NCBI RefSeq assembly: GCF_000717645.1
Contig: NZ_JNZZ01000009.1
Span: forward strand, 62,001-126,000
Direction of reading: 5' to 3'
Length of the DNA stretch: 64,000 nucleotides
Origin: Streptomyces californicus
GTDB taxonomy: Bacteria > Actinomycetota > Actinomycetes > Streptomycetales > Streptomycetaceae
Positions 10,159-19,876 of the stretch are shown piece after piece. Each line of letters opens with the position of its first letter. Position 1 is the stretch's first letter. Below the pieces are notes generated by a model that was not told the DNA's origin, ran no database searches, and saw only the letters and a program-made list of their open reading frames with translations. Both the position numbers and the translations under genes were made by a program.

Positions 10159-10542
10159 ATGGCATACGGTGTGAAGATCGCCAAGGGCGACGCGTACAAG
10201 CGCGCTGCCCGCAAGCGCCGCCACATCCGCGTCCGCAAGCACCTGTCGGGTTCGCCGGAGCGTCCCCGTCTGGTCGTGACGCGTTCCAACCGCCACATCG
10301 TGGCCCAGGTCATCGACGACATCGCGGGCCACACGCTCGCGTCGGCGTCGACCCTGGACACCTCGATCCGTGGTGGCGAGGGCGACAAGAGCGCCCAGGC
10401 CAAGCAGGTCGGCGCCCTGGTCGCCGAGCGCGCCAAGGCTGCAGGCGTCGAGGCCGTCGTGTTTGACCGCGGTGGTAACCAGTACGCCGGGCGGATTGCC
10501 GCTCTGGCTGACGCCGCCCGTGAAGCCGGGCTGAAGTTCTAA
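10159..10542 (+). CDS. rplR: 50S ribosomal protein L18
   Basis: 127 residues. [20 protein letters not shown] and the C-terminal [19 protein letters not shown] block identify L18, which binds 5S rRNA together with L5. Position between rplF and rpsE is standard. Confidence 0.98.
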   Translation: MAYGVKIAKGDAYKRAARKRRHIRVRKHLSGSPERPRLVVTRSNRHIVAQVIDDIAGHTLASASTLDTSIRGGEGDKSAQAKQVGALVAERAKAAGVEAVVFDRGGNQYAGRIAALADAAREAGLKF

Positions 10543-10589
10543 GCCCCGGTTCCAACGCACAGCGGACGTAACAGAGAGAGGTAATTCCC

Positions 10590-11192
10590 ATGGCTGGACC
10601 CCAGCGCCGCGGAAGCGGTGCCGGTGGCGGCGAGCGGCGGGACCGGAAGGGCCGCGACGGTGGCGCAGCCGCCGAGAAGACCGCGTACGTCGAGCGCGTC
10701 GTCGCGATCAACCGCGTCGCCAAGGTTGTGAAGGGTGGTCGTCGCTTCAGCTTCACCGCGCTCGTCGTGGTGGGCGATGGTGACGGCACGGTCGGTGTCG
10801 GATACGGCAAGGCCAAGGAAGTTCCCGCGGCCATCGCCAAGGGTGTCGAAGAGGCCAAGAAGAACTTCTTCAAGGTCCCGCGCATCCAGGGCACCATCCC
10901 TCACCCGATCACGGGCGAGAAGGCAGCGGGCGTCGTCCTGCTCAAGCCGGCGTCCCCCGGTACCGGTGTTATCGCCGGTGGCCCGGTGCGCGCCGTGCTC
11001 GAGTGCGCCGGCGTTCACGACATCCTGTCGAAGTCGCTTGGTTCGTCCAACGCGATCAACATCGTGCACGCGACCGTGGAGGCCCTCAAGGGCCTGCAGC
11101 GTCCCGAGGAGATCGCGGCCCGCCGCGGTCTGCCCCTCGAGGACGTCGCCCCCGCGGCTCTGCTCCGTGCGCGTGCGGGAGCGGGTGCGTAA
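10590..11192 (+). CDS. rpsE: 30S ribosomal protein S5
   Basis: 200 residues, longer than E. coli S5 because of a ~35-residue Gly/Arg-rich N-terminal extension usual in actinobacteria. The double-stranded RNA-binding core ([19 protein letters not shown]) follows. S5 sits near the mRNA entry channel and affects decoding fidelity. TAA overlaps the rpmD ATG. Confidence 0.98.
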   Translation: MAGPQRRGSGAGGGERRDRKGRDGGAAAEKTAYVERVVAINRVAKVVKGGRRFSFTALVVVGDGDGTVGVGYGKAKEVPAAIAKGVEEAKKNFFKVPRIQGTIPHPITGEKAAGVVLLKPASPGTGVIAGGPVRAVLECAGVHDILSKSLGSSNAINIVHATVEALKGLQRPEEIAARRGLPLEDVAPAALLRARAGAGA

Positions 11193-11374
11193 TGGCTCGC
11201 CTCAAGATCACGCAGACCAAGTCGTACATCGGCAGCAAGCAGAACCACCGCGACACCCTGCGTTCGCTCGGGCTCAAGCGCCTGAACGACTCGGTTGTCA
11301 AGGAGGACCGCCCCGAGTTCCGCGGAATGGTGCACACCGTCCGCCACCTCGTGACGGTTGAGGAGGTTGACTGA
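11192..11374 (+). CDS. rpmD: 50S ribosomal protein L30
   Basis: A short gene: 60 residues starting [20 protein letters not shown], typical L30. Its ATG overlaps the rpsE TAA by two bases. It lies 1 nt before rplO. Confidence 0.97.
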   Translation: MARLKITQTKSYIGSKQNHRDTLRSLGLKRLNDSVVKEDRPEFRGMVHTVRHLVTVEEVD

Positions 11375-11375
11375 C

Positions 11376-11831
11376 ATGGCGGAGAACAGCCCGCTGAAGG
11401 CCCACAACCTCCGGCCTGCCCCGGGCGCCAAGACCGCCAAGACCCGTGTGGGTCGTGGTGAGGCGTCCAAGGGTAAGACCGCAGGCCGTGGTACCAAGGG
11501 TACGAAGGCCCGTTACCAGGTTCCGGAGCGCTTCGAGGGTGGCCAGATGCCCCTCCACATGCGTCTCCCGAAGCTCAAGGGCTTCAAGAACCCGTTCCGC
11601 ACGGAGTACCAGGTCGTGAACCTGGACAAGCTCGCGACGCTCTACCCCGAGGGTGGAGAGGTCACGGTGGCCGACCTGGTCGCCAAGGGCGCCGTGCGCG
11701 ACAACCACCTCGTCAAGGTCCTCGGACAGGGCGAGATCTCCGTGGCGCTGCAGGTTTCGGTTGACGCCGTCTCCGGCTCCGCCAAGGAGAAGATCACCGC
11801 CGCCGGCGGTACGGTCACCGAGCTCGTCTGA
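11376..11831 (+). CDS. rplO: 50S ribosomal protein L15
   Basis: 151 residues from ATG 11376 ([19 protein letters not shown]), with the [11 protein letters not shown]ly/Arg-rich rRNA-binding segment. It is the last gene of the spc transcript here; a strong terminator follows 19 nt later, so secY is separated from it. Confidence 0.97.
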   Translation: MAENSPLKAHNLRPAPGAKTAKTRVGRGEASKGKTAGRGTKGTKARYQVPERFEGGQMPLHMRLPKLKGFKNPFRTEYQVVNLDKLATLYPEGGEVTVADLVAKGAVRDNHLVKVLGQGEISVALQVSVDAVSGSAKEKITAAGGTVTELV

Positions 11832-11850
11832 GCCGCGGGACAGAACTGAG

Positions 11851-11892
11851 CCCGGTCGGCCGCCTCTTCGGAGGTGGCCGACCGGGTTTTTT
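11851..11892 (+). terminator. Rho-independent terminator after rplO
   Basis: A 16-bp stem (11851-11866 with 11871-11886, one G-U pair) closed by a TTCG tetraloop and followed by six T residues. This is the most canonical terminator in the window and ends the S10-spc transcript. Confidence 0.92.
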
Positions 11893-12210
11893 CGTTTTGG
11901 GGCGCTGTACGGGAACCGTAAAGGCTCGGGAAAGGTTGAAGAGGTGTCCACCGCGACGGCGGTGGAGGAACGGAGGGACGGGCACGTCCCAAATCGTGTG
12001 GCTTGACCGGTCTTTCACGGCGTGGTCCGGCAGGCGGGCGATGCACCGGCGCGCGGTGCGTGTTTCCCGCCCAGTCCCGGGCCGGGTAGGGTAGCGCCGT
12101 TCATCTTTTGTGGCCTCCTTACGATGTAGGGCTGCCCTGTATCCGAACCCATCCAGACCCATCCAGACCCGTCGCCTCTGACGCATAGCGCGGGGGTCGC
12201 AGGAGGCACC
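11893..12210 (+). promoter_or_regulatory. Upstream region of secY
   Basis: 318 nt without a credible gene. After the rplO terminator a new promoter is needed; TAGGGT (12087-12092) with TTCCCG 17 nt before it is a weak candidate. Three tandem 10-bp repeats lie just before secY: ATCCGAACCC (12141) then two exact ATCCAGACCC (12151-12170). Nothing else recognised. Confidence 0.35.
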
Positions 12211-13524
12211 GTGTTCACCGCGTTCGCCCGAGCGTTCAAGACGCCCGACCTGCGCAAGAAGCTGCTCTTCACGCTCGGCATCATCGTGCTGTACCGGCTC
12301 GGGGCGCACATCCCGGCCCCGGGTGTGGACTACTCGAAGGTGCAGCAGTGCATCGACCAGGCCGACTCGGGTGGTCTCCTCGGTCTGATGCAGATGTTCA
12401 GCGGTGGCGCCCTGTTGCAGATCACCATCTTCGCGCTCGGCATCATGCCGTACATCACGGCCAGCATCATTCTCCAGCTGCTGACCGTCGTGATCCCGCG
12501 CCTGGAGGCCCTGAAGAAGGAGGGGCAGTCCGGCACGGCGAAGATCACGCAGTACACGCGTTATCTGACGGTCGCGCTGGCCGTCCTCCAGGGCACCGGC
12601 CTCGTCGCCACCGCCCGCAGCGGCGCGCTCTTCCAGAACTGCTCCGTGGGCGGCCAGATCGTCCCGGACAAGTCGATCTTCACCACGGTCATCATGGTCA
12701 TCACCATGACCGCCGGCACGGCCGCCGTCATGTGGCTCGGTGAGCTGATCACCGACCGCGGCATCGGCAACGGCATGTCGATCCTGATGTTCATCTCGAT
12801 CGCCGCCACGTTCCCGGGCGCCCTGTGGGCCATCAAGGAGAGCGGCAAGCTCGCCGACGGCTGGATCGAGTTCGGCACGGTCATCCTGGTCGGCTTCGTG
12901 ATGGTGGGCCTCGTCGTCTTCGTCGAGCAGGCCCAGCGCCGCATCCCGGTGCAGTACGCGAAGCGCATGATCGGGCGCCGTTCCTACGGCGGTACGTCGA
13001 CGTACATCCCGCTCAAGGTGAACCAGGCCGGTGTGATCCCGGTCATCTTCGCCTCGTCGCTGCTCTACATCCCGGCGCTGATCGTCCAGTTCTCCGGTTC
13101 GCAGGCCGGCTGGGCGACGTGGATCCAGGACAACTTCGTGACCGGTACGCACCCGTACTACATCGCGACGTACTTCGTGCTGATCGTCTTCTTCGCCTTC
13201 TTCTACGTGGCCATCTCGTTCAACCCCGACGAAGTCGCCGACAACATGAAGAAGTATGGTGGCTTCATCCCGGGTATCCGGGCAGGCCGACCTACTGCCG
13301 AGTACCTGAGCTACGTGCTCAACAGGATCACTTGGCCGGGCTCGCTGTATCTGGGCCTGATCGCTCTGGTGCCGACGATGGCGTTGGCAGGCTTCGGCGG
13401 GGCTAACCAGAACTTCCCGTTCGGCGGGACGAGCATCCTCATCATCGTGGGTGTGGGTCTGGAGACCGTGAAGCAGATCGAGAGTCAGCTCCAGCAGCGC
13501 AATTACGAAGGGTTCCTCCGCTGA
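12211..13524 (+). CDS. secY: Protein translocase subunit SecY
   Basis: 437 residues, GTG start with AGGAGG 6 nt upstream. Ten membrane segments can be followed, with [18 protein letters not shown] as the first, the plug region after it, and the conserved cytosolic loops around residues 240-260 and [10 protein letters not shown] that contact SecA and the ribosome. It forms the SecYEG channel for exported and membrane proteins. The stop overlaps the adk ATG by one base (TGATG), coupling the two. Confidence 0.98.
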   Translation: MFTAFARAFKTPDLRKKLLFTLGIIVLYRLGAHIPAPGVDYSKVQQCIDQADSGGLLGLMQMFSGGALLQITIFALGIMPYITASIILQLLTVVIPRLEALKKEGQSGTAKITQYTRYLTVALAVLQGTGLVATARSGALFQNCSVGGQIVPDKSIFTTVIMVITMTAGTAAVMWLGELITDRGIGNGMSILMFISIAATFPGALWAIKESGKLADGWIEFGTVILVGFVMVGLVVFVEQAQRRIPVQYAKRMIGRRSYGGTSTYIPLKVNQAGVIPVIFASSLLYIPALIVQFSGSQAGWATWIQDNFVTGTHPYYIATYFVLIVFFAFFYVAISFNPDEVADNMKKYGGFIPGIRAGRPTAEYLSYVLNRITWPGSLYLGLIALVPTMALAGFGGANQNFPFGGTSILIIVGVGLETVKQIESQLQQRNYEGFLR

Positions 13525-14183
13525 TGCGAATCGTCCTCGTCGGGCCTCCGGGTGCCGGCAAGGGAACGCAGGCTGCGTACCTTGCCAAGAACCTGTCGAT
13601 TCCGCACATCTCCACGGGCGACCTGTTCCGCGCCAACATCAGCCAGGGCACGGACCTTGGCAAGCAGGCCCGTGCCTACATGGACGCGGGGCAGCTGGTG
13701 CCGGACGAGGTCACCATCGGGATGGCCAAGGACCGCATGGCCCAGCCGGACGCCGTGAACGGCTTCCTGCTGGACGGCTTCCCGCGGAACGTGGGCCAGG
13801 CCGAAGCCCTTGACGTGATGCTCAAGGACGAGGGCGTGAAGCTCGACGCGGTCCTCGACCTGGAGGTCCCCGAGGACGAGGTCGTGAAGCGGATCGCGGG
13901 TCGCCGCATCTGCCGCAGCGACAGCGCGCACGTCTTCCACGTGACGTACAACCCGCCGAAGTCCGAGGGCGTCTGCGACGCCTGCGGCGGCGAGCTGTAC
14001 CAGCGGGACGACGACAGCGAGGAGACGGTCCGCACCCGGCTGGAGGTCTACCACACGCAGACCGAGCCGATCATCGACTACTACCGGGCCCAGGGCCTGG
14101 TGGTGACCATCTCCGCGCTGGGCAAGGTCGCGGACGTGACCGCCCGCGCCATGGAGGCGCTGAAGTCCTCGAACGAGGGCTGA
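13524..14183 (+). CDS. adk: Adenylate kinase
   Basis: 219 residues. The P-loop GPPGAGKGT is at residues 7-15 and LLDGFPRN at about 85. The LID domain keeps cysteines (ICRSD and VCDACGG) of the zinc-binding LID type found in Gram-positives. Catalyses ATP + AMP = 2 ADP. Translationally coupled to secY, as in many bacteria. A hairpin terminator follows. Confidence 0.98.
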   Translation: MRIVLVGPPGAGKGTQAAYLAKNLSIPHISTGDLFRANISQGTDLGKQARAYMDAGQLVPDEVTIGMAKDRMAQPDAVNGFLLDGFPRNVGQAEALDVMLKDEGVKLDAVLDLEVPEDEVVKRIAGRRICRSDSAHVFHVTYNPPKSEGVCDACGGELYQRDDDSEETVRTRLEVYHTQTEPIIDYYRAQGLVVTISALGKVADVTARAMEALKSSNEG

Positions 14184-14212
14184 GCCTCCCTGTACCACCC
14201 CGCTGTGCAAGC

Positions 14213-14242
14213 CGGCCGCGGCGCCTCTGGGCGCCGCGGCCG
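14213..14242 (+). terminator. Hairpin terminator after adk
   Basis: A 13-bp perfect GC stem (14213-14225 with 14230-14242) with TCTG loop, extended by an outer GCAAG/CTTGC pairing (14207-14251). There is no T-run, as is common in Streptomyces. It separates secY-adk from map. Confidence 0.7.
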
Positions 14243-14314
14243 ACTGCTTGCGCCCGTATCGTTGAACACACACCGGCCGTACCCGTCACCGTCGATGCAG
14301 AGAGGCGCCGAGCA

Positions 14315-15151
14315 ATGGTGCAGATCAAGACCCCCGAGCAGATCGCGAAGATGCGCGAGGCGGGGCTGGTGGTCGCCGCCATTCACGCCGCCACCCGCGA
14401 GGCGGCCGTCCCCGGCGCCACCACGCACGACCTGGACCAGGTCGCGCGCAAGGTGATCGCCGACCACGGCGCCAAGTCGAACTTCCTCGGGTACGGCGGG
14501 TTCCCCGCGACCATCTGCACCTCGGTCAACGAGGTCGTCGTCCACGGCATCCCGGACGAGAAGACGGTCCTCAAGGACGGCGACATCATCTCCATCGACG
14601 CCGGCGCGATCGTCGACGGCTGGCACGGCGACGCCGCGTACACGGCCTTCGTGGGCACCGGTCATGCACCGGAGCTGGTCGAGCTCTCCCGGGTGACCGA
14701 GGAGTCGATGTGGGCCGGGATCGCCGCGATGAAGGTGAACAACCGCCTGGTGGACGTGTCCCGGGCGATCGAGACGTACATCCGGCGCCAGCCCCGCCCG
14801 GCGACCGGCAAGTACGGGATCATCGAGGACTTCGGCGGCCACGGCATCGGCACCGAGATGCACATGGACCCGCACCTGCTGAACTACGTCTCCCGCAAGC
14901 GCGGCAAGGGCATCAAGCTGGTCCCGGGCGTCTGCCTGGCGATCGAGCCGATGGTCTCGCTCGGCACCCCGCGCACGGAGACCCTGGCCGACGACTGGAC
15001 GGTCATCACGACGGACGGCACCTGGTCCTCGCACTGGGAGCACTCCATCGCGCTGACCGAACAGGGCCCGCTGGTCCTCACCGCGCCGGACTGCGGCAAG
15101 GCGAAGCTCGCGGAGTACGGCATCGAGGCCGCGCCGGACCCGCTGGGCTGA
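14315..15151 (+). CDS. map: Methionine aminopeptidase, type I
   Basis: 278 residues. Removes the initiator Met from nascent proteins. The metal ligands of the pita-bread fold are visible: SIDAGAIVDGWHGDAA (Asp pair), GGHGIGTEMH (His), AIEPMV (Glu) and the WEHSIALTE Glu near the end. The usual type I length plus a short C-terminal tail. The final codons and stop are duplicated 125 nt downstream (see repeat). Confidence 0.97.
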   Translation: MVQIKTPEQIAKMREAGLVVAAIHAATREAAVPGATTHDLDQVARKVIADHGAKSNFLGYGGFPATICTSVNEVVVHGIPDEKTVLKDGDIISIDAGAIVDGWHGDAAYTAFVGTGHAPELVELSRVTEESMWAGIAAMKVNNRLVDVSRAIETYIRRQPRPATGKYGIIEDFGGHGIGTEMHMDPHLLNYVSRKRGKGIKLVPGVCLAIEPMVSLGTPRTETLADDWTVITTDGTWSSHWEHSIALTEQGPLVLTAPDCGKAKLAEYGIEAAPDPLG

Positions 15152-15281
15152 TCCGGGTCCGGCGGACGGAGTCCGGCGCAGCGGGCCGAAGCCTGTGAGG
15201 CGCCCCGGCGCCGAGCCCGCGAGGGCTGCGTGGGGGAGAGGCCGGCATCGAGGCCGCGCCGGACCCGCTGGGCTGATCCGG
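15118..15281 (+). repeat. 39-bp direct repeat duplicating the 3' end of map
   Basis: The last 34 bases of map including its TGA, plus 5 bases beyond, recur exactly: 15118-15156 and 15243-15281 are identical over 39 bp, 125 bp apart. The spacer is GC-rich with no ORF. The second copy lies in untranslated DNA, so this is a local segmental duplication. Together with the infA leader it fills the 313-nt gap. Confidence 0.9.
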
Positions 15282-15338
15282 ACGAGGCTCCGACGCAACC
15301 CTTCCGGCAGGTCTAAGGATCACCGGGAGTGGGCAAAC

Positions 15339-15376
15339 TTGACGGATTCGTCTTTTGGAGTCCGCTGACGTAGACT
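15339..15376 (+). promoter_or_regulatory. Candidate infA promoter region
   Basis: TTGACG (15339-15344) and TAGACT (15371-15376) lie 90 nt before infA, but 26 nt apart, too far for a simple pair. TAGACT is the better -10; its true -35 may be a weaker hexamer around TTCGTC. A promoter is expected because map and infA are separated by 313 nt. Confidence 0.4.
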
Positions 15377-15464
15377 GACTCGTCGGCTCTGGTGCATCCG
15401 TGTGCCCGCATGTGGCGCACGAGGCGCGAGAGCCGATCAAGGTAGCCGATTCGAAAGGCGAAGC

Positions 15465-15686
15465 GTGGCCAAGAAGCAAGGTGCCATCGAGATTGAGGGC
15501 ACCGTGATCGAGTCCCTCCCGAACGCAATGTTCAAGGTGGAGCTCCAGAACGGTCACAAGGTCCTGGCGCACATCAGCGGCAAGATGCGGATGCACTACA
15601 TCCGTATCCTCCCCGATGACCGGGTTGTGGTGGAGCTCTCTCCGTACGACCTCACGCGTGGCCGGATCGTCTACCGCTACAAGTAG
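15465..15686 (+). CDS. infA: Translation initiation factor IF-1
   Basis: 73 residues from GTG 15465 ([19 protein letters not shown]), a single S1-type OB fold ending [11 protein letters not shown]-1 blocks the 30S A site during initiation. First gene of the infA-rpmJ-rpsM-rpsK-rpoA-rplQ group. Confidence 0.98.
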   Translation: MAKKQGAIEIEGTVIESLPNAMFKVELQNGHKVLAHISGKMRMHYIRILPDDRVVVELSPYDLTRGRIVYRYK

Positions 15687-15745
15687 ATCTTGCCCCCACC
15701 CCGTTTCGGCGGGTGATGGCACTGACCCGGAGAACCTGACATCCC

Positions 15746-15859
15746 ATGAAGGTCAAGCCGAGCGTCAAGAAGATCTGCGACAAGTGCAAGGTGATCCGCC
15801 GCCACGGTCGGGTCATGGTCATCTGCGACAACCTGCGCCACAAGCAGCGCCAGGGCTGA
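15746..15859 (+). CDS. rpmJ: 50S ribosomal protein L36
   Basis: Only 37 residues, [15 protein letters not shown] onward. The CxxC, the later Cys (VICDN) and the His before KQRQG form the zinc ribbon of the C+ L36 type. It lies in the usual place between infA and rpsM. A 194-nt gap without recognisable features follows. Confidence 0.97.
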   Translation: MKVKPSVKKICDKCKVIRRHGRVMVICDNLRHKQRQG

Positions 15860-16053
15860 CGCACGACCGCCTGCATCTCGCAGTTCTTCGCGCGACGCAC
15901 GTAATACGTACATACGCAGTACCCGTCCAAGCCACGGCTGACGACACCTCCGGCGGGGGCCGGGGACCCGGACGTACCACTGCTCCTCGTGAGCGGTCGG
16001 CGGTCGGGAGTGGAACTGCGGAAGACCCCCGATCTAACAACTGGAGCCATTGA

Positions 16054-16434
16054 ATGGCACGCGTTTCAGGTGTTGACATCCCGCGCGAAAAGCGCGTGGA
16101 GGTTGCCCTCACCTACGTCTTCGGTATCGGGCGCACCCGGTCCAAGGAGATCCTCGCCGCCACCGGCGTGAACCCGAACACCCGCGTTCGCGACCTGGCC
16201 GAGGAAGACCTCGTCAAGATCCGCGAGCACGTGGACGCCAACCTCCGCACCGAGGGTGACCTCCGCCGTGAGGTCCAGGCCAACATCCGCCGCAAGGTCG
16301 AGATCGGCTGCTACCAGGGCATCCGCCACCGTCGTGGCCTGCCGGTCCACGGTCAGCGCACCAGCACGAACGCGCGTACCCGCAAGGGCCCGCGTCGCGC
16401 CATCGCCGGTAAGAAGAAGCCGGGCAAGAAGTAG
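16054..16434 (+). CDS. rpsM: 30S ribosomal protein S13
   Basis: 126 residues ([20 protein letters not shown]) with the Lys/Arg-rich C-terminal tail GKKKPGKK that reaches the P-site tRNA. It pairs with S19 in the 30S head. In the 101-nt gap to rpsK a hairpin CTGCGGG/CCCGCAG (16450-16477) encloses a smaller CCGGACGTCCGG palindrome. Confidence 0.98.
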   Translation: MARVSGVDIPREKRVEVALTYVFGIGRTRSKEILAATGVNPNTRVRDLAEEDLVKIREHVDANLRTEGDLRREVQANIRRKVEIGCYQGIRHRRGLPVHGQRTSTNARTRKGPRRAIAGKKKPGKK

Positions 16435-16535
16435 TCCTCAGCGGACGCACTGCGGGCCGGACGTCCGGACCCCGCAGCAACCAGCGGTCTTCGCTGTAGG
16501 ACCGATCACCTCCCCTCTCCATCTGGAGTCAAGAC

Positions 16536-16940
16536 ATGCCCCCCAAGGGTCGTCAGGGCGCAGCCAAGAAGGTGCGTCGCAAGGAAAAGAAGAACGTCGC
16601 TCACGGCCACGCGCACATCAAGAGCACGTTCAACAACACCATCGTCTCGATCACGGACCCCTCGGGCAACGTGATCTCCTGGGCCTCCGCCGGCCACGTC
16701 GGCTTCAAGGGCTCGCGCAAGTCCACCCCCTTCGCCGCGCAGATGGCCGCCGAGTCGGCCGCCCGCCGCGCGCAGGAGCACGGCATGCGCAAGGTCGACG
16801 TCTTCGTCAAGGGTCCCGGCTCCGGCCGTGAGACCGCGATCCGTTCGCTCCAGGCCACCGGCCTGGAGGTCGGTTCGATCCAGGACGTCACCCCGACGCC
16901 GCACAACGGCTGCCGTCCGCCGAAGCGTCGTCGCGTCTGA
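16536..16940 (+). CDS. rpsK: 30S ribosomal protein S11
   Basis: 134 residues, with [18 protein letters not shown] and the C-terminal [13 protein letters not shown] block. S11 lines the platform near the mRNA exit. In many bacteria rpsD (S4) follows; here rpoA comes next, which is the Streptomyces arrangement. Confidence 0.98.
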   Translation: MPPKGRQGAAKKVRRKEKKNVAHGHAHIKSTFNNTIVSITDPSGNVISWASAGHVGFKGSRKSTPFAAQMAAESAARRAQEHGMRKVDVFVKGPGSGRETAIRSLQATGLEVGSIQDVTPTPHNGCRPPKRRRV

Positions 16941-16984
16941 CCCGCTACGGCCGGTGACGGCCGTGCGTCAGTAGCGCCGGGTCC

Positions 16985-17016
16985 GGGCGGTACATCCCGA
17001 AAGGGGCGTACCGCCC
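16985..17016 (+). promoter_or_regulatory. Hairpin in the rpsK-rpoA gap
   Basis: GGGCGGTAC/GTACCGCCC (9-bp perfect stem, 14-nt loop) lies about 60 nt before rpoA in the place normally filled by rpsD. It may be a processing or attenuation structure; there is no T-run. Confidence 0.35.
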
Positions 17017-17077
17017 GTACCCTTGTTACATCTGTCGGGCATCAAATAGTGGGTGCCCACGACTGAAGGATCACCGC

Positions 17078-18100
17078 ATGCTTATCGCTCAGCGTCCGTC
17101 GCTGACCGAAGAGGTCGTCGACGAGTTCCGCTCCCGGTTCGTGATCGAGCCGCTGGAGCCGGGCTTCGGTTACACCCTCGGCAACTCCCTCCGCCGCACC
17201 CTCCTCTCCTCGATCCCCGGTGCCGCTGTCACCAGCATCCGGATCGACGGCGTCCTGCACGAGTTCACCACCGTGCCGGGCGTCAAGGAGGACGTCACCG
17301 ACCTCATCCTCAACATCAAGCAGCTGGTCGTCTCCTCGGAGCACGACGAGCCGGTCGTGATGTACCTGCGCAAGCAGGGCCCGGGTCTGGTCACCGCCGC
17401 CGACATCGCGCCCCCGGCCGGTGTCGAGGTGCACAACCCCGACCTCGTTCTCGCCACGCTCAACGGCAAGGGCAAGCTGGAGATGGAGCTGACCGTCGAG
17501 CGCGGTCGCGGCTACGTCTCCGCCGTCCAGAACAAGCAGGTCGGCCAGGAGATCGGCCGCATCCCGGTCGACTCCATCTACTCGCCGGTGCTCAAGGTCA
17601 CGTACAAGGTCGAGGCGACCCGTGTCGAGCAGCGCACCGACTTCGACAAGCTGATCGTCGACGTCGAGACCAAGCAGGCCATGCGTCCCCGTGACGCCAT
17701 GGCGTCGGCCGGTAAGACCCTGGTCGAGCTGTTCGGTCTGGCGCGCGAGCTCAACATCGACGCCGAGGGCATCGACATGGGCCCGTCCCCGACGGACGCC
17801 GCTCTCGCCGCCGATCTGGCTCTGCCGATCGAGGAGCTGGAGCTCACCGTCCGCTCGTACAACTGCCTCAAGCGCGAGGGCATCCACTCCGTGGGTGAGC
17901 TCGTGGCCCGCTCCGAGGCGGACCTGCTCGACATCCGCAACTTCGGCGCCAAGTCGATCGACGAGGTCAAGGCGAAGCTGGCCGGTATGGGCCTCGCGCT
18001 CAAGGACTCGCCTCCCGGCTTCGACCCGACCGCCGCCGCCGACGCCTTCGGCGCGGATGACGACGCGGACGCCGGTTTCGTGGAGACCGAGCAGTACTGA
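17078..18100 (+). CDS. rpoA: DNA-directed RNA polymerase subunit alpha
   Basis: 340 residues. Residues 1 to about 230 form the dimerising N-terminal domain ([19 protein letters not shown]); the C-terminal domain from about 255 carries [18 protein letters not shown] and [16 protein letters not shown], which bind UP elements and activators. An acidic tail (DDDADAGF) ends it, usual in Streptomyces. Scaffold subunit of the core polymerase. Confidence 0.98.
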   Translation: MLIAQRPSLTEEVVDEFRSRFVIEPLEPGFGYTLGNSLRRTLLSSIPGAAVTSIRIDGVLHEFTTVPGVKEDVTDLILNIKQLVVSSEHDEPVVMYLRKQGPGLVTAADIAPPAGVEVHNPDLVLATLNGKGKLEMELTVERGRGYVSAVQNKQVGQEIGRIPVDSIYSPVLKVTYKVEATRVEQRTDFDKLIVDVETKQAMRPRDAMASAGKTLVELFGLARELNIDAEGIDMGPSPTDAALAADLALPIEELELTVRSYNCLKREGIHSVGELVARSEADLLDIRNFGAKSIDEVKAKLAGMGLALKDSPPGFDPTAAADAFGADDDADAGFVETEQY

Positions 18101-18154
18101 TCGCCTCCCGGCTGGGGTGCCCGGTTCTTTCGAGGGCGCCCCGGGCCGGGGCTG

Positions 18155-18204
18155 AGGCTTTGTCCTCAATCGCCGGACAGGCTTGAATTCGGCCGCTGTC
18201 CGGC
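18155..18204 (+). repeat. Dispersed Streptomyces-type intergenic motif with hairpin
   Basis: The rpoA-rplQ gap holds CCTCAATCGCCGGACAGGCT, the same class of motif as the CCTCAA-GCCGG units at 22499-22740. GCCGGACAG (18172-18180) pairs perfectly with CTGTCCGGC (18196-18204). It may act as a weak transcription or processing signal between the two genes. Confidence 0.45.
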
Positions 18205-18289
18205 ACGTACGACTTCCGTGGGGCGTCCGCCGCACGGGAACTGACACCGGTACCTGATACGGCCGGTGCAGCACACAAGGAGAATCACC

Positions 18290-18793
18290 ATGCCGCGTCC
18301 CGCCAAGGGTGCCCGTCTGGGCGGCAGCGCCGCGCACGAGAAGCTGCTCCTCGCCAACCTGGCGAAGTCGCTGTTCGAGCACGGCCGCATCACGACGACC
18401 GAGGCCAAGGCCCGCCGCCTGCGCCCCGTCGCCGAGCGCCTCGTCACCAAGGCGAAGAAGGGCGACATCCACAACCGTCGCCTGGTGCTCCAGACGATCA
18501 CGGACAAGAGCGTCGTCCACACGCTCTTCACCGAGATCGCTCCCCGGTACGAGAACCGCCCCGGTGGTTACACCCGTATCACCAAGATCGGCAACCGTCG
18601 TGGCGACAACGCCCCGATGGCCGTGATCGAGCTGGTCGAGGCGCTGACCGTGGCCCAGCAGGCCACCGGTGAGGCCGAGGCCGCCACGAAGCGCGCGGTC
18701 AAGGAAGACGCGGCCAAGAAGGACGAGGCCCCCGCGGCCGAGTCCGTCGAGGACGCCAAGCCGGCCGACGACGCCGAGTCCAAGGACGCCTGA
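18290..18793 (+). CDS. rplQ: 50S ribosomal protein L17
   Basis: 167 residues from ATG 18290 ([18 protein letters not shown]) with AAGGAG 6 nt upstream. The conserved core ends near residue 120; the rest is an Ala/Glu/Asp/Lys-rich tail characteristic of actinobacterial L17. L17 lies at the tunnel exit. Last gene of the alpha group; terminator follows. Confidence 0.98.
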   Translation: MPRPAKGARLGGSAAHEKLLLANLAKSLFEHGRITTTEAKARRLRPVAERLVTKAKKGDIHNRRLVLQTITDKSVVHTLFTEIAPRYENRPGGYTRITKIGNRRGDNAPMAVIELVEALTVAQQATGEAEAATKRAVKEDAAKKDEAPAAESVEDAKPADDAESKDA

Positions 18794-18812
18794 GCGTTCT
18801 AGGGACCACGGG

Positions 18813-18850
18813 ACGGGCCCGCATCACCCTTCGGGGCGGTGCGGGCCCGT
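18813..18850 (+). terminator. Terminator after rplQ
   Basis: A 17-bp GC-rich inverted repeat (18813-18829 with 18834-18850) with one mismatch and loop TTCG, followed by TTCGCTTG. It lies 19 nt after the rplQ stop and 33 nt before truA, whose transcription may rely partly on read-through. Confidence 0.8.
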
Positions 18851-18883
18851 TTCGCTTGACCAGGGTGAGCGGAGGGAGACGCG

Positions 18884-19738
18884 GTGAGTGACGAGGCCGA
18901 GCCCGGTTTCGTACGGGTACGACTGGACCTGTCCTACGACGGCAAGGACTTCTCCGGCTGGGCGAAGCAGACCAGCCGGCGCACGGTGCAGGGGGAGATC
19001 GAGGACGCGCTGCGGACCGTGACCCGCTCGGCGGTGACGTACGACCTGACGGTGGCGGGCCGTACGGACGCCGGGGTGCACGCACGCGGGCAGGTGGCGC
19101 ACGTGGACCTGCCGGAGGCGGTCTGGGCGGAGCACGAGGAGAAGCTGCTGCGGCGGCTGTCGGGCCGGTTGCCGCAGGACGTACGGATCTGGCGCGCGGC
19201 CCCCGCACCCGCCGGGTTCAACGCCCGCTTCTCCGCGCTGTGGCGGCGCTACGCCTACCGGGTGGGCGACCGGCCCGGCGGGGTGGATCCACTGACGCGC
19301 GGTCATGTGCTGTGGCACGACCGGCCGTTGGACGTGGACGCGATGAACGAGGCGGCCGCGCCGATGGTGGGGGAGCACGACTTCGCCGCGTACTGCAAGA
19401 AGCGCGAGGGCGCGACGACCATCCGGACGCTCCAGAAGCTGAGTTGGGTACGGGACGCGGAGTCCGGGGTGCTCACCGCGACCGTGCAGGCGGACGCCTT
19501 CTGCCACAACATGGTGCGGGCGCTGATCGGGGCCGCGCTCTTCGTCGGCGACGGGCGGCGGCCGGCCTCCTGGCCCGCCGAGGTGCTGGCGGCGAAGGTG
19601 CGCGACCCCGGGGTGCACGTGGTGCGGCCGCACGGGCTGACGCTGGAGGAAGTGGCCTACCCGGCCGATGAGTTGCTGGCGGCGCGGGCCGTGGAGGCGC
19701 GCAACGTACGGACGCTGCCGGGGGCGGGCTGCTGCTGA
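18884..19738 (+). CDS. truA: tRNA pseudouridine(38-40) synthase TruA
   Basis: 284 residues, GTG start with GGAGGGAG upstream. The catalytic Asp62 is in [30 protein letters not shown] and [13 protein letters not shown] are further family blocks. Isomerises uridines 38-40 in the tRNA anticodon arm. Its place directly after rplQ is conserved in many bacteria. Ends in a CC-rich tail (PGAGCC). Confidence 0.96.
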   Translation: MSDEAEPGFVRVRLDLSYDGKDFSGWAKQTSRRTVQGEIEDALRTVTRSAVTYDLTVAGRTDAGVHARGQVAHVDLPEAVWAEHEEKLLRRLSGRLPQDVRIWRAAPAPAGFNARFSALWRRYAYRVGDRPGGVDPLTRGHVLWHDRPLDVDAMNEAAAPMVGEHDFAAYCKKREGATTIRTLQKLSWVRDAESGVLTATVQADAFCHNMVRALIGAALFVGDGRRPASWPAEVLAAKVRDPGVHVVRPHGLTLEEVAYPADELLAARAVEARNVRTLPGAGCC

Positions 19739-19750
19739 CGGTCGCCCCGA

Positions 19751-19876
19751 GGCGGGCGGCGGGGTCGCGGCGCTCGGGGGTTCGGCGGGCTGCCGGCCAG
19801 CCGTTGGGGTCGGGCGGGCGGCCGGGTCGCGGCGCTCCTCTGGGGGTGGCGGGGCCGCCGGTCAGCCGTTGGGGGC
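19751..19876. repeat. Imperfect ~62-bp tandem duplication at a gene end
   Basis: The gap between truA and the minus-strand gene ending at 19862 repeats that gene's 3' end. GGGTCGCGGCGCTC and CCGG(C/T)CAGCCGTTGGGG occur in both 19751-19811 and 19812-19876. In the outer copy the stop codon position reads TGG instead of TGA. Confidence 0.7.

Noticed and set aside
15345..15376. A normal-spaced sigma-70 promoter pairing TTGACG with TAGACT before infA
   Set aside because: The spacing is 26 nt, outside the 16-19 nt range, so I list it only as a candidate region.
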